Shown in pieces: positions 17,034-25,423 of a DNA stretch of 64,000 bases. The notes below the pieces were generated by a model. It worked only from the letters and a program-made list of their open reading frames with translations. It was not told where the DNA came from and made no database searches. Within the stretch, counting starts at the first letter, position 1, and every line of letters starts with the position of its first letter. This DNA is from Opitutaceae bacterium (GTDB taxonomy: Bacteria; Verrucomicrobiota; Verrucomicrobiia; Opitutales; Opitutaceae). The DNA lies in assembly GCA_028284385.1 (NCBI GenBank), contig JANQRT010000069.1, positions 248,001 to 312,000 on the forward strand. Direction: 5' to 3'. Position numbers and translations under genes: made by a program.

Positions 17034-20000
17034 ATGATCAAACTCGCACTACCCAAACCTCCAGGCAGTCCAGCTCCTACAACGGTCCTAGCCTCATTGC
17101 TGACGCTAGGCGCCCTTTTCACGCCCTCCGCCATCCAAGCTCAAAACGAGGAGGAAGCCGTATTCGAACTCTCGCCTTTCTCCGTAGATGGATCAGGCGA
17201 TGTCGGATACGCCGCCCAAAACACTCTCGCCGGGAGCCGACTTAATACGGAACTCAGAGACGTGGCCGCTCCGGTCGAAGTCTTCACCAAGGAATTTCTA
17301 GAGGATATCGCCGCGGACTCGATTGAGGACGCCCTCGAGTACCACTCGAACGCTCAAGAGGACTTGGGCGATGAAAATGCGGGCATGCAGCAAGACTACA
17401 AGATGCAAGCCCAAGTCCGAACCCGCTACAAAGTGCGCGGCATGCCGCAAACGCGCTCTCGCGACTACTTCCGCTACCACCTGCCGCTCGACTTTTTCAG
17501 CACCGAGCGCGTCGACGCTTCCAGAGGACCGAACTCCATCCTCTTCGGGATCGGAAATGCAGGCGGGGTGACCAATATCACCAGCAAGCAGGCCCTCTTG
17601 GGAAGAAACCGTACCTCCGTAGGAATCAAAGCAGGCGACGATAGCCTGCTACGCCTTACGCTTGATCACAACCACGTCATCGTCGAAGACAAATTCGCTC
17701 TTCGTCTCAATCTTCTCCATCAAGACGGCGGGGCCTGGCATGCTTATGGCCGAGACGAAAAAGAAGGCATCCAGCTGGCTACCAAGTGGAAGCTTTCCGA
17801 GAATACTACCATTCGAACGGACTTCGAGTACGGCACTAAAGGCGACATGGCCACTCGCACTTTCCCCGTGCAGAATCGGGCCCACTATTGGGATCTGGCT
17901 GGCCGTCCAACCTTCGATCTATCGACCGTTCGTACCAACGGGAATCTCAACAATCAGCCCAGCGCCATTCTTACTCGAACCAATCCCAACACGGGAGCGG
18001 ATGTTTCCCAACGCGTCGTTAATGGCGTCCGCAACGACGGCACCGAACGCTATGTTTTCATCGACAACGACGGAACCTTCTTCAGCTCCAACAACCGCTA
18101 CGAATCGCGCAATCTGGGCGATCCGCAGCTAGGTCAGGATGTCATCTACGGCACCATGATCAACGGTCCAAGCGCCGAACGCGATCTGACCTACAAGACC
18201 TGGAGCGCCTTCATCGAGCAAAAGGTTAACAGAGACCTTCACCTCGAGCTTGCCTACAACCACTACGAGCGCGACTGGTACGCCAGTAATTTCGGCAACG
18301 AAGCCCAAATGAAGGGCGAAGCCTCTACCTTCTTCTATCGCAACGCCCCCGCCGGAGACATCGCGGACGGAGCCAGCGTGGTCGACACGGTGCCACACGA
18401 TTTCGGCGGCCTGTATTACTATGAAGACGACGCCCGAAACGAGGTGCGCTACGGGGATTTCGAAAGTCTGCGCCTCACGGCTTCCTACGAGCTCGATACC
18501 GAGCGCCTGGGAACGCATCGCTTCGCCGCCATGCTGTCTACTGAAGAATCCACCGCTGGCGTGAACGTCAAGCGGGCTGCCGTGCTGACCAATCCGGATG
18601 GAAGCCTCATCGCCAATCCGGAACACGGTAGAAACCGCGTATTCGTTCGCCATTACATTACCAACGAAAACGATCCAGCGGATTTCCGTAACGCGGATAT
18701 GAATACGTTCCCCAGTTCGTTCACCGATCCCTTTACCGGCCACACCTATCAAACGGGATTCGCCAATATCACCGACAATTTTTCCGAATCGTCGGTCGAT
18801 TCCAGGCTGATCGCCATGCAGAACTATTTCCTCAACAACCGCCTCGTGACCACCTTCGGCTACCGTATGGACGACGCCAATACAGTCGCCTTTGGATCTA
18901 GCGTCATCGGCGACGATGGTCTACCCACCGGCGAAGTTAATCGCGACGCCTTGAACAACAGGACCTACAATCGCGCTGACATTACGCGCGACGTCGACCA
19001 GGAGAGTACCACCCGTACTTTCGGAGCAGTCTACCATTTCACCAATCGCCTTTCGCTCACCTTCAACGATTCCGAAAACAACGGTCCTCCCTACGGAGGC
19101 TGGGCAGCTCCCAATACAACCGAGCCCATCGACCTGAACACTTTGCGCGGCACTCAAGACTTCGAGCCATGGACGCCCACCGGCAGCGGTCGAGACTATG
19201 GCCTGAAACTGAGCCTGCTTAACGACAAAGTCTTTGTCACAGCCAACTACTTCGAGACCGAAGGCACCGGAGCCCTGACCTGGAGGGATACGGGACTAGA
19301 CAATCGCTTCGCGGAAATCGTTCGCTCCCTCTACGGCGACCAGCCCTTCAACGAGGATCCTGGGCCAGGCCAGATTGGGCTCCTTCAATTCGATGGCTCC
19401 GGCAATATAATCGAAGACGCCAACGGCGTACCCGTCTACGAGGCGATCCCCGCTCTCATTCCGCAGTCCATGCCGGTTCCGAATTTCCGCACCCAGGACG
19501 ACGACTTCGAGTCCGAAGGCTACGAGCTCAACATGACTGCCAACTTGTCGGAAAATTTCGCGATGCGATTAGGCTACTCCCACAGCACCCGCCGCGTATT
19601 CGATCGCTGGGCCATGGTGCGGGCTTTTTCAGACAAAATGCGCGAATGGCTCTACTCCGGCCGCGACTTTGACGCCTCTCTTCTCGACCGCATGCCGATT
19701 CGACGCGTCGACAGCTTCGATGAGACCGAAGGCACAGGAAGCATCGTTCAGGATTCTTCCGGTCGCTACTATCTGTTCGCCAATGACGTGCTCGATTTCA
19801 ACATCGATCAATGGGTCGAGAACGACTTGGAAAACGCTCAGGAAGGCTTCGGCCAGCGTAAGCATAAAGCCAATATCTGGGCTCGCTATCGCTTCACCGA
19901 AGGAGCTCTCAAAGGCTTCGAGGTAGCGGGCGGACTTCGATACCAAAGCGGCGCTGAAATCGGCTACTTCCAGTTCTACGACGAGAATGGCAACTTGCAG

Positions 20001-20252
20001 AAAGACCGAGACCTCATCCAGGAAAGCGGTTCGCGCACCTTCAACGACGTGGCCCTGATCTACAAGACTCAAGCCAACTGGCTGCGCGATGGAGCCACCA
20101 TGCGCCTGCAGTTGAACGTGAAGAACATCTTCAACGACAACGACTACGACGTATCGCGCTACCGCGGCAACTCCTTCGGCGAACTGTATGCCTTCCGCTA
20201 CTACGTGCCCACGCCGCGCCAAACAAGCGTCAGCGCCACCTTCAACTTCTAA
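17034..20252 (+). CDS. TonB-dependent outer membrane receptor
   Basis: A 1072-residue receptor. Signal peptide of about 37 residues (cleavage near AIQAQ), then FELSPFSVDGSGDVGYAA, the N-terminal motif typical of Opitutae receptors, then a plug domain (about 60-190: TLAGSRLNTELRDVAAPVEV, VDASRGPNSILFGIGNAGG) and a 22-stranded beta-barrel ending in the aromatic C-terminus SATFNF. It should import an oligosaccharide or another large substrate using TonB energy. A LacI regulator is divergent upstream and a sulfatase follows 173 bp downstream, pointing to a sulfated glycan. No SusD homologue is present, as usual outside Bacteroidetes. Confidence 0.95.
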   Translation: MIKLALPKPPGSPAPTTVLASLLTLGALFTPSAIQAQNEEEAVFELSPFSVDGSGDVGYAAQNTLAGSRLNTELRDVAAPVEVFTKEFLEDIAADSIEDALEYHSNAQEDLGDENAGMQQDYKMQAQVRTRYKVRGMPQTRSRDYFRYHLPLDFFSTERVDASRGPNSILFGIGNAGGVTNITSKQALLGRNRTSVGIKAGDDSLLRLTLDHNHVIVEDKFALRLNLLHQDGGAWHAYGRDEKEGIQLATKWKLSENTTIRTDFEYGTKGDMATRTFPVQNRAHYWDLAGRPTFDLSTVRTNGNLNNQPSAILTRTNPNTGADVSQRVVNGVRNDGTERYVFIDNDGTFFSSNNRYESRNLGDPQLGQDVIYGTMINGPSAERDLTYKTWSAFIEQKVNRDLHLELAYNHYERDWYASNFGNEAQMKGEASTFFYRNAPAGDIADGASVVDTVPHDFGGLYYYEDDARNEVRYGDFESLRLTASYELDTERLGTHRFAAMLSTEESTAGVNVKRAAVLTNPDGSLIANPEHGRNRVFVRHYITNENDPADFRNADMNTFPSSFTDPFTGHTYQTGFANITDNFSESSVDSRLIAMQNYFLNNRLVTTFGYRMDDANTVAFGSSVIGDDGLPTGEVNRDALNNRTYNRADITRDVDQESTTRTFGAVYHFTNRLSLTFNDSENNGPPYGGWAAPNTTEPIDLNTLRGTQDFEPWTPTGSGRDYGLKLSLLNDKVFVTANYFETEGTGALTWRDTGLDNRFAEIVRSLYGDQPFNEDPGPGQIGLLQFDGSGNIIEDANGVPVYEAIPALIPQSMPVPNFRTQDDDFESEGYELNMTANLSENFAMRLGYSHSTRRVFDRWAMVRAFSDKMREWLYSGRDFDASLLDRMPIRRVDSFDETEGTGSIVQDSSGRYYLFANDVLDFNIDQWVENDLENAQEGFGQRKHKANIWARYRFTEGALKGFEVAGGLRYQSGAEIGYFQFYDENGNLQKDRDLIQESGSRTFNDVALIYKTQANWLRDGATMRLQLNVKNIFNDNDYDVSRYRGNSFGELYAFRYYVPTPRQTSVSATFNF

Positions 20253-20272
20253 ACCATTTTCTCTTTTATCAA

Positions 20273-20334
20273 TGCAAGGGGTCCAATGACCCCTTGCAAC
20301 ATAATCGGTATGGAGGACTCGCCGAGTCCTCCAT
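20273..20334. repeat. Two-hairpin palindromic element
   Basis: Two perfect hairpins in tandem just after the receptor stop codon. TGCAAGGGGTC-CAAT-GACCCCTTGCA spans 20273-20298, and a 12-bp stem ATGGAGGACTCG / CGAGTCCTCCAT lies around a single central base (20310-20334). The arrangement parallels the element at 6099. There is no T-tract. It may separate expression of the receptor from that of the sulfatase downstream. Confidence 0.65.
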
Positions 20335-20425
20335 AATAACAAAGGTAAGGCGGCATCGCCTGGGCTGAGTTAAATCGAAGCGCCGAGGCTGCTCTACCTG
20401 AAACCAAAACGAATCATCCATTTCC

Positions 20426-21913
20426 ATGAATCTCGCCAAGCGCCTTTCACTATCCTTTCTCATAACGGCCTCCTGGTTTTGCTTTGCAGACGCCGATAAA
20501 GAAAAGCCACCTGTGGTGAGCTTGCCCGCCCAGAGCGAGGTCGAGGGGTCGAAACCAAACATTATCCTCATCATATCCGACGACGCCGGGTATTCGGATT
20601 TCGGATTCAATGGATCGGAATCGATCAAGACGCCTCATATCGACCGTCTGGCCGCAAGCGGGGTGACTTTCAGCCAAGGCTATGTCACCGCTTCCGTTTG
20701 CTGTCCGTCGCGCATGGGATTGATGACAGGTCGCTACCAGCAGCGTTTCGGAGCGGAGTGCAACGTCCCGCACACGCCCACTCCCGGCTATACCGAAGAC
20801 GACCTGGGTCTCGACCCATACGAAGCGACGATGGGAGATTCCCTGCGCGAAGCCGGCTATCGCACCATGATGGTCGGAAAGTGGCACCTCGGCCTCGAGC
20901 GGCATCACCACCCGCTCAATCGGGGATTCGACGAATTCTACGGCTTCCTTGGCGGGGCCCGCAGCTATTGGCCTTACAAAGAGCAGGATAATCCAAGCAA
21001 AGGAGCCCAACTGCAGATCAATCGCCAGCTAGCCGATGAAGCAAAGGAAATTTCCTACGCGACCGACGACTTCACTGACGCCGCCATCGACTTCATGAAA
21101 CGGTCGAAAGGCGCCGAAGAGCCCTTTTTCGTCTACCTTTCCTACAACGCCGTTCACACCCCGATGGAAGCCAAGGAGGAGGACATCGAACAGCAATCTT
21201 TCATCTCTCCGAAAAAACGGCGTATTTACGCTGCCATGACAAAGTCGATGGACGAGAACATTGGTCGCGTCATGGACTATCTGGATGATTCGGGACTCCG
21301 TCAAAACACGCTGGTCGCCTTTATAAACGACAACGGCGGCGCCACTTCCAATGCCTCGGCAAACAATCCACTGCGTGGATACAAGGGCAGCTACTGGGAA
21401 GGCGGCATCCGCATTCCCTTCGTTATCAGCTGGCCGGAAAAGCTGCAAGCGGGAGTCGGCTACGACAATCCCGTAAGCACCTTGGATCTGCTTCCAACCT
21501 TTCTGGCGGCAGCGGATGGCCAGCACCCAGGCAAACCACTGGACGGGATCGATCTCCTTCCTCACCTCACTGGCCTCTCGCAAGAACAGCCTCATGATTA
21601 TCTCTTCTGGCGCCTCTGGCGCGTATCTGCCGTGCGACACGGCAAATGGAAGCTCATTCGACTTGCGGAGAACCCGCTCCAGCCCGGACGCAAGCTTCTC
21701 TCCCAACCCATTCTCATCGATCTCGAAAACGATCCCAGCGAAACCGCCAACCTGGCGGAAGCGAATCCCGAAATGGTTGAGCATCTGATCAGCAAGATCG
21801 AAGAATGGGAGAGCGAGCTAGCTCCCCCCCGCTGGTACGACGGAGAAGACTGGCCCAAATGGGCAAGAGTCCAAATAAAGAACCACAATCTGAATACGAA
21901 GCAGTACCAATAA
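20426..21913 (+). CDS. Type I sulfatase, arylsulfatase A-like, secreted
   Basis: A 495-residue enzyme. Signal peptide (residues 1-22, ending CFADA). Metal-site start NIILIISDDAGYSDFGFNG (45-63). Formylglycine motif CCPSR (92-96), then the conserved VGKWHLGLE helper motif and the second metal site AFINDNGGAT. The pattern is that of S1-family arylsulfatases or N-acetylgalactosamine-sulfatases acting on sulfated polysaccharides. It follows the TonB-dependent receptor with a 173-bp gap holding two hairpins, so both are probably under the same LacI control. Confidence 0.94.
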   Translation: MNLAKRLSLSFLITASWFCFADADKEKPPVVSLPAQSEVEGSKPNIILIISDDAGYSDFGFNGSESIKTPHIDRLAASGVTFSQGYVTASVCCPSRMGLMTGRYQQRFGAECNVPHTPTPGYTEDDLGLDPYEATMGDSLREAGYRTMMVGKWHLGLERHHHPLNRGFDEFYGFLGGARSYWPYKEQDNPSKGAQLQINRQLADEAKEISYATDDFTDAAIDFMKRSKGAEEPFFVYLSYNAVHTPMEAKEEDIEQQSFISPKKRRIYAAMTKSMDENIGRVMDYLDDSGLRQNTLVAFINDNGGATSNASANNPLRGYKGSYWEGGIRIPFVISWPEKLQAGVGYDNPVSTLDLLPTFLAAADGQHPGKPLDGIDLLPHLTGLSQEQPHDYLFWRLWRVSAVRHGKWKLIRLAENPLQPGRKLLSQPILIDLENDPSETANLAEANPEMVEHLISKIEEWESELAPPRWYDGEDWPKWARVQIKNHNLNTKQYQ

Positions 21914-21941
21914 CACTCCCGTCTCCACAGTTAAGAATTTT

Positions 21942-22104
21942 TTTACCACAGAATTCACAGAACACACAGAATCAGGATGTGAGAGACAGTGCCACATTTC
22001 GCATCAGGCTACGCTTCCACTACATTAGAGAAATTCTTGTATTCAAGAAATACTCAATAAGCCACATCCAACTCCGTGCTCTCTGTGCACTCCGTGGTTA
22101 AAAC
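21942..22104. repeat. MITE-like dispersed repeat, full copy 3
   Basis: Begins ACCACAGAATTCACAGAAC and ends CTCTGTGCACTCCGTGGTTA, which are inverted relatives. The core between them includes ACGCTTCCACTACATTAGAG and AATACTCAATAAGCCACATC, matching the cores at 39482 and 39653. Length about 160 bp. It starts about 30 bases after the sulfatase stop codon. Confidence 0.75.
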
Positions 22105-22111
22105 TATATTC

Positions 22112-22328
22112 AGAACCACAGAATTCACAGAATGAAAATACGGGGAATCATGCTACATTCGGGATTAACCCAAGCTTCCACAACCCGATGGTCTCGCCCA
22201 TATGTGCTGAACTTCAAAAAGCACCCAATTGACCACATCCGCTCCGTGTGTTGCTTCGCCATCTACGCTTCGCTCCGTCAGTGTACTCCGCTTGCCTCGG
22301 CGAAGTCATACGAAGACGGGTGGTTAAA
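22112..22328. repeat. MITE-like dispersed repeat, diverged copy 4
   Basis: Starts AACCACAGAATTCACAGAAT, continues with ATACGGGGAATCATGCTACA, and ends in GTGGTTAAAA. It contains an inserted word TGCTTCGCCATCTACGCTTC also present in the copy at 39653. With the previous copy it fills the roughly 500-base gap before the toxin gene. Confidence 0.7.
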
Positions 22329-22415
22329 AAGAAACCGACAATAGCTCGATGCAGGAACGATCTCCGCGTCGCTCGTGATCGCCACAACTCTATCTACCTG
22401 TCTTTAGATCAATCC

Positions 22416-22700
22416 CTATCTCTCCAGGAATCCGGATGCCTTCGGCAAGTGCATCACCGCGGATATGATGATTTCATCGCCCTCGATGGCGTAGATCAGG
22501 CCGTACGGAAATTTTCGAGTCCGGCAACGTCGGTGACTCTCGGATACATTCGCCCAGGCATTCGGATGCTTGAGAATTCTCGCAATGGTTTTTTCGATCT
22601 CCTCGAGAAATGCCAATCCCAAGCCGGGCGAAGCGGACTCATAAAAGACGATCGCGTCTTCAAGCTCCTTCTCAGCTACAGATAAGAAGCGATAGGTCAC
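22416..22700 (-). CDS. ParE/RelE superfamily toxin
   Basis: A 94-residue protein with the ParE-type fold signature: N-terminal strand YRFLSVAEKELEDAIVFYES, the LGLAFLEEIEKTIARILKHP helical hairpin and RKFPYGLIYAIEGDEIIISA near the C-terminus. ParE members poison gyrase, while RelE members cleave ribosome-bound mRNA; the sequence favours the ParE side. The start is a GTG overlapping the antitoxin stop codon by 4 bp (GTGA), the usual coupled arrangement. The pair forms a type II addiction module at the left border of the accessory region. Confidence 0.92.
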   Translation of the reverse strand: MTYRFLSVAEKELEDAIVFYESASPGLGLAFLEEIEKTIARILKHPNAWANVSESHRRCRTRKFPYGLIYAIEGDEIIISAVMHLPKASGFLER

Positions 22701-22927
22701 TTCTTGCCGTACTTCGACTTGAGAGAATCAATAACGCCCGGACCATCCTTCGCTTCGAGCTCTCCTTTGCGATAGGCATCTAGACGATCATCCGCTTCAG
22801 CCACCCAGGCGGCTTCATTCGCCTTCGCTTCCTCGTCGTCAAGGCTCACGATCAATGCATCAGCCAGGAGAGCCCGCTCGCGTGGAGGCAGCCGCATCGC
22901 TTCCTTCTGCAAAATCGCTTCGTCCAT
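22697..22927 (-). CDS. Addiction module antitoxin (Unstab_antitox / TIGR02574-like)
   Basis: A 76-residue acidic protein with the typical opening of the addiction-module component family: EAMRLPPRERALLADALIVS followed by an acidic helix ending in KDGPGVID and a basic tail. It should bind and neutralise the ParE-like toxin encoded directly downstream, which it overlaps by 4 bp. Antitoxins of this family normally bind their own promoter; no strong palindrome was seen upstream. Confidence 0.88.
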   Translation of the reverse strand: MDEAILQKEAMRLPPRERALLADALIVSLDDEEAKANEAAWVAEADDRLDAYRKGELEAKDGPGVIDSLKSKYGKK

Positions 22928-23110
22928 GTCTTAGACAATGCAGCAAGACAGTGGTCATTCAAGACTCCAGTTTTCTTCGGTTGCGGTAACTGCCTCCTGA
23001 CCACTGCCAACCCTGGAAACCTGCCCACCTAGACGCCTATCCGGAAGATCCTGCGTAGCTCCGAGAGCGAAGCAGGGACTGACCTCCACCAGCTTAAGAA
23101 CCATGGCACT

Positions 23111-23150
23111 CATCCACTCCGTGCTCTCTGTGCTCTCCGTGGTTAAAAAT
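23111..23150. repeat. MITE-like dispersed repeat, right-end fragment
   Basis: CATCCACTCCGTGCTCTCTG followed by TGCTCTCCGTGGTTAAAAA: only the right terminal repeat is left. Located in the 318-base gap between the two toxin-antitoxin pairs. Confidence 0.55.
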
Positions 23151-23170
23151 TCTAAACCACAGACACGAGC

Positions 23171-23262
23171 TCTGGAGTTCTAGAAAATATCTGAGACAAT
23201 CTGTAGGCACTCCTCTACCTCAGTGGGCGAATCGCAAAACCGTATTCATAATCTCTCGCAGA
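23171..23262 (-). pseudogene. Remnant of a beta-galactosidase (GH2) 3' end
   Basis: On the minus strand, 23260-23215 reads ARDYEYGFAIRPLR-stop, closely matching the intact GH2 C-terminus AGDYEYSFVIRPLR encoded at 35520. The 33 bases 23171-23203 also recur at 31808-31840, next to another such remnant. The decayed tail overlaps the last codons of vapC in a different frame, showing that the vapC end was joined to it. Confidence 0.6.
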
Positions 23263-23647
23263 GCTGAATCGGGATATGCTTCGCATATTGCTTGTAGTCG
23301 TTATCCTTAGACAATATCTCAGCGTCCCAGGAGACGGCGCAAGAGCAGATTAGGAAATCCGTGTGCGAGCCCTGGACGCCTTTTGACCGGCAAAGATTAT
23401 AAAAAGACGCTGCCATTTCGAAGACCTCCGTCTTAAGCGGTTCGTCCAACCAGCTTCGAAGCGCCTTGCGAATGGCATCGTAGCGCTTGCCTTCTCGAAG
23501 ACCGGAAAGCACTTCCTGGCGGATCGGACCAATCATCAGGATTTCTTCCTTGTCGATTAGCTCCTGAAGCCTCTTCACCTGCGGACTCCAGCTGTCCGGC
23601 TTGCGACGAAACGCTTCAGACCATACATCCGAATCAACGATGACCAT
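23246..23647 (-). CDS. vapC: PIN domain ribonuclease toxin (VapC type)
   Basis: A 133-residue PIN domain with the acidic residues expected for magnesium-dependent RNA cleavage: D5 and D7 in VIVDSDVWSE, E45 in PIRQEVLSG, D97 in SHTDFLICSCA and D115/D117 in LSKDNDYKQY. VapC toxins cut tRNA or rRNA and are held in check by VapB. The start codon overlaps the vapB stop by 1 nt. The last codons run through a GH2-derived remnant, but the C-terminus HIPIQLCERL looks normal for the family. Confidence 0.93.
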   Translation of the reverse strand: MVIVDSDVWSEAFRRKPDSWSPQVKRLQELIDKEEILMIGPIRQEVLSGLREGKRYDAIRKALRSWLDEPLKTEVFEMAASFYNLCRSKGVQGSHTDFLICSCAVSWDAEILSKDNDYKQYAKHIPIQLCERL

Positions 23648-23844
23648 CAGGAGCGACGGCGATATTGCTTGGGGTCATATCCATCCTCCTCAACGGTGCC
23701 AAACAACGCTACGATCTTCTTCTGTTCCCTTCGACGGATGTACTCGGCTAAAGCCTCATTGACAGTGTCCTTCTTCGTCTTTCTCCCCCCAATCCTCAGG
23801 GCTTTGTTCAACAGCTTCTCGTCTATCGATAAGTTCGTAGCCAT
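23647..23844 (-). CDS. vapB: VapB family antitoxin
   Basis: About 65 residues from the ATG at 23844, starting MATNLSIDEKLLNKAL. It has a ribbon-helix-helix-type N-terminal region (LRIGGRKTKKDTVNEALAEY), the signature of PF09957 VapB antitoxins, and a C-terminal toxin-binding tail (FGTVEEDGYDPKQYRRRS). It should bind VapC and repress its own promoter. An in-frame TTG at 23862 is inside the palindrome upstream and is not a likely start. Confidence 0.9.
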   Translation of the reverse strand: MATNLSIDEKLLNKALRIGGRKTKKDTVNEALAEYIRRREQKKIVALFGTVEEDGYDPKQYRRRS

Positions 23845-23860
23845 GTGTGAATGTTCACAC
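23845..23860. promoter_or_regulatory. Candidate vapBC autoregulatory operator
   Basis: A palindrome GTGTGAA-TG-TTCACAC with perfect 7-bp arms, immediately upstream of the vapB start codon. Position and symmetry fit binding by a dimeric ribbon-helix-helix antitoxin. No promoter boxes were assigned with confidence. Confidence 0.5.
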
Positions 23861-23889
23861 AAACTCCCTGAATAGCAAGCCGGAAGTTA

Positions 23890-23990
23890 TTCAACTACAT
23901 TTCGGACTCAACCTGTATTTCTATTACCTTGGAAAAGACCTAGTATCCAAAATTGCTTAACTGACCCTAAACACTCCGTAGTTAGAAAAA
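23890..23990. repeat. MITE-like dispersed repeat, left-truncated copy
   Basis: Core words CTACATTTCGGACTCAACCT and TACCTTGGAAAAGACCTAG precede a decayed right end ACTCCGTAGTTAGAAAAA. The left terminal repeat is missing. Lies upstream of vapB. Confidence 0.55.
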
Positions 23991-23994
23991 CTTA

Positions 23995-24208
23995 GACCAC
24001 AGAACGCACAGATTACACAGACGGAGCGACTTGTCTCGGCATAGTACTACGAAGACGGAAGCGTAGATGGCGAAGCAATAGAGATATAGAAAATTTAATT
24101 ACATCCTCCATCGACTAAGCTCAGGCACGTGAAACAAATCCTTGTATCAAAAAAATACTTAACTAACCTCATCTACTCCGTGCTCTCCGTGTACTCCGTG
24201 GTTAAAAA
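23995..24208. repeat. MITE-like dispersed repeat, copy with internal rearrangement
   Basis: Starts ACCACAGAACGCACAGATTA and ends GTGTACTCCGTGGTTAAAAA. The middle holds GAAGCGTAGATGGCGAAGCA, which is the reverse complement of a word found in the copies at 22112 and 39653, so an internal inversion or nested insertion is likely. Confidence 0.65.
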
Positions 24209-24293
24209 TTCTACCTCATAGCCATGCTCTTCGTGGTAAAACAAACACACCAATCCAACTTCAAAGACCTGTCTCCCGGTCACTGACTACTGT

Positions 24294-24503
24294 CTACTGA
24301 CGTCTGCCTACTGTCCCACCTAACTCCTCAATCTTCTTCGGATCGGCGATAGCCAGGGCCCTGCGAGCGGTTTCATGCGTCACGTCGCCCTCCACCATCG
24401 CTTCGGCCAAATGCCGATAAGCCAACGCTTCGTTCTTCCACAAATGCAGCAGCTCAATGGTGTCTTCTAGCTTGGCTTGCATCCTTTCCAGTTCTTTTTC
24501 CAT
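24294..24503 (-). CDS. Small coiled-coil hypothetical protein
   Basis: A 69-residue protein, strongly helical at the N-terminus (MEKELERMQAKLEDTIELLH) with heptad spacing, then a short helical domain (THETARRALAIADPKKIEEL). No known family was recognised. The start is an ATG without a strong ribosome-binding site. It lies between repeats and the Xre regulator, so it could be a real accessory gene or a fortuitous frame; amino-acid composition favours real. Confidence 0.4.
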   Translation of the reverse strand: MEKELERMQAKLEDTIELLHLWKNEALAYRHLAEAMVEGDVTHETARRALAIADPKKIEELGGTVGRRQ

Positions 24504-24864
24504 TTCGAAGGCTTATTCAAGTTTAGCCTGAGCTGCTTGTCCCGTCGTAGCTCTTGAGCGGAGACGGAATCTTCGCTCATCTTGAGAGGGACATTCCACA
24601 CCCGTGGCACAAATACCCGGCATCTCGCTCGGTGCATTTGGCTTGGTCAGGTGACCGCAGAGAATGCACTGAGGGAATGGGATGGAGCGACAAGTCGTTC
24701 GGCACATGGTTGCTAGGTAACATTTCTTCAGAGTCGGACATGGGTTCAGAAGAGGGTTAACATCGTCCCGCCTTGGCGGGACTAGATCCGGCGGCTACCG
24801 GAGCAGGATCGATCCATGATCGAGCAGGCTTTTGAGATTGGATTCTTTGAATACGATAAAATTT
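24504..24864. other. Intergenic stretch with one small hairpin
   Basis: No gene recognised. It contains a perfect 8-bp hairpin GTCCCGCC-TT-GGCGGGAC at 24765-24782 (REP-like, no T-tract). The short open frames on both strands have no family signature. Confidence 0.4.
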
Positions 24865-24916
24865 ACGCCCTGTTGTGCCGTGTCGTCAATTTCTTTTTCA
24901 CGGCATAATAGGGCGT
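24865..24916. promoter_or_regulatory. Long inverted repeat over the Xre regulator start codon
   Basis: Arms ACGCCCTGTTGTGCCGTG (24865-24882) and CACGGCATAATAGGGCGT (24899-24916) are inverted repeats with two mismatches across 18 bp. They are separated by 16 bases, and the right arm ends inside the GTG start codon. This fits an autoregulatory operator, or an RNA stem that would hide the start codon. Confidence 0.55.
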
Positions 24917-25139
24917 GGCTTCAGAAAAGCAGATTCAGAGAGAATTAAAACGATTCGGTCAGAACCTGAAACGCGAACGAAACGCTCGCGGCATCACCCA
25001 AGACAGACTTGCTGAACTCTCGGATCTTAACGTACGAACGATCCAGAAAATCGAAGCAGGCCAAACCAACATTCTGATCACAACCGCCAAGCGTATCCAA
25101 AAAGGCGTGGGCTGCAGTTGGGAGAGTCTCCTAGGCTAA
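24915..25139 (+). CDS. Xre family helix-turn-helix regulator
   Basis: A 74-residue single-domain DNA-binding protein. The Cro/C1-type helix-turn-helix is seen as GITQDRLAELSDLNVRTIQ followed by KIEAGQTNI. It begins at a GTG that lies inside the right arm of a long inverted repeat, suggesting autoregulation. Proteins of this size usually control phage, toxin-antitoxin or restriction genes. The next gene on the same strand is the nuclease-ATPase 284 bp downstream, so it may govern that cluster; this is inference. Confidence 0.85.
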   Translation: MASEKQIQRELKRFGQNLKRERNARGITQDRLAELSDLNVRTIQKIEAGQTNILITTAKRIQKGVGCSWESLLG

Positions 25140-25423
25140 ATCGTCAGATCAGTCTGCTCCTATTGGGAATCTCATGTCTCCTGAGAACTGCCCACTATTA
25201 TCTGTTAGCTTTTACTGGGGTTAACCTTTAGCTCGACGTGGCGAGATATCGGTTTAGTCTTTGATATTCTCAATGCGTGGTATCCTTGACTGAATTTCAG
25301 CTCACCGAATTCCCGTTTTATGCTTCTTCTAACATCTAGTTCTCGCTCCTCCACACTAATACACAGTGCGTAGAGGGATTCTTCTTACGCTGAATTTCAA
25401 CCCTGCTTTGTATTCATAATCAG

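Noticed and set aside
3738..20405. Shared word ACCTGAAACC about 25-30 bases before the start codons of the beta-helix hydrolase (3738) and of a sulfatase (20396)
   Set aside because: Only ten bases are exactly shared and the flanks diverge; two occurrences are not enough to call a regulatory element.
22248..22685. Open frame of 145 codons on the plus strand
   Set aside because: Overlaps the ParE-like toxin gene in antisense and begins inside a dispersed repeat.
24513..24760. Short frames on both strands between the coiled-coil protein and the Xre gene
   Set aside because: Unusual composition and no recognisable domain; both strands open in the same place suggests chance.
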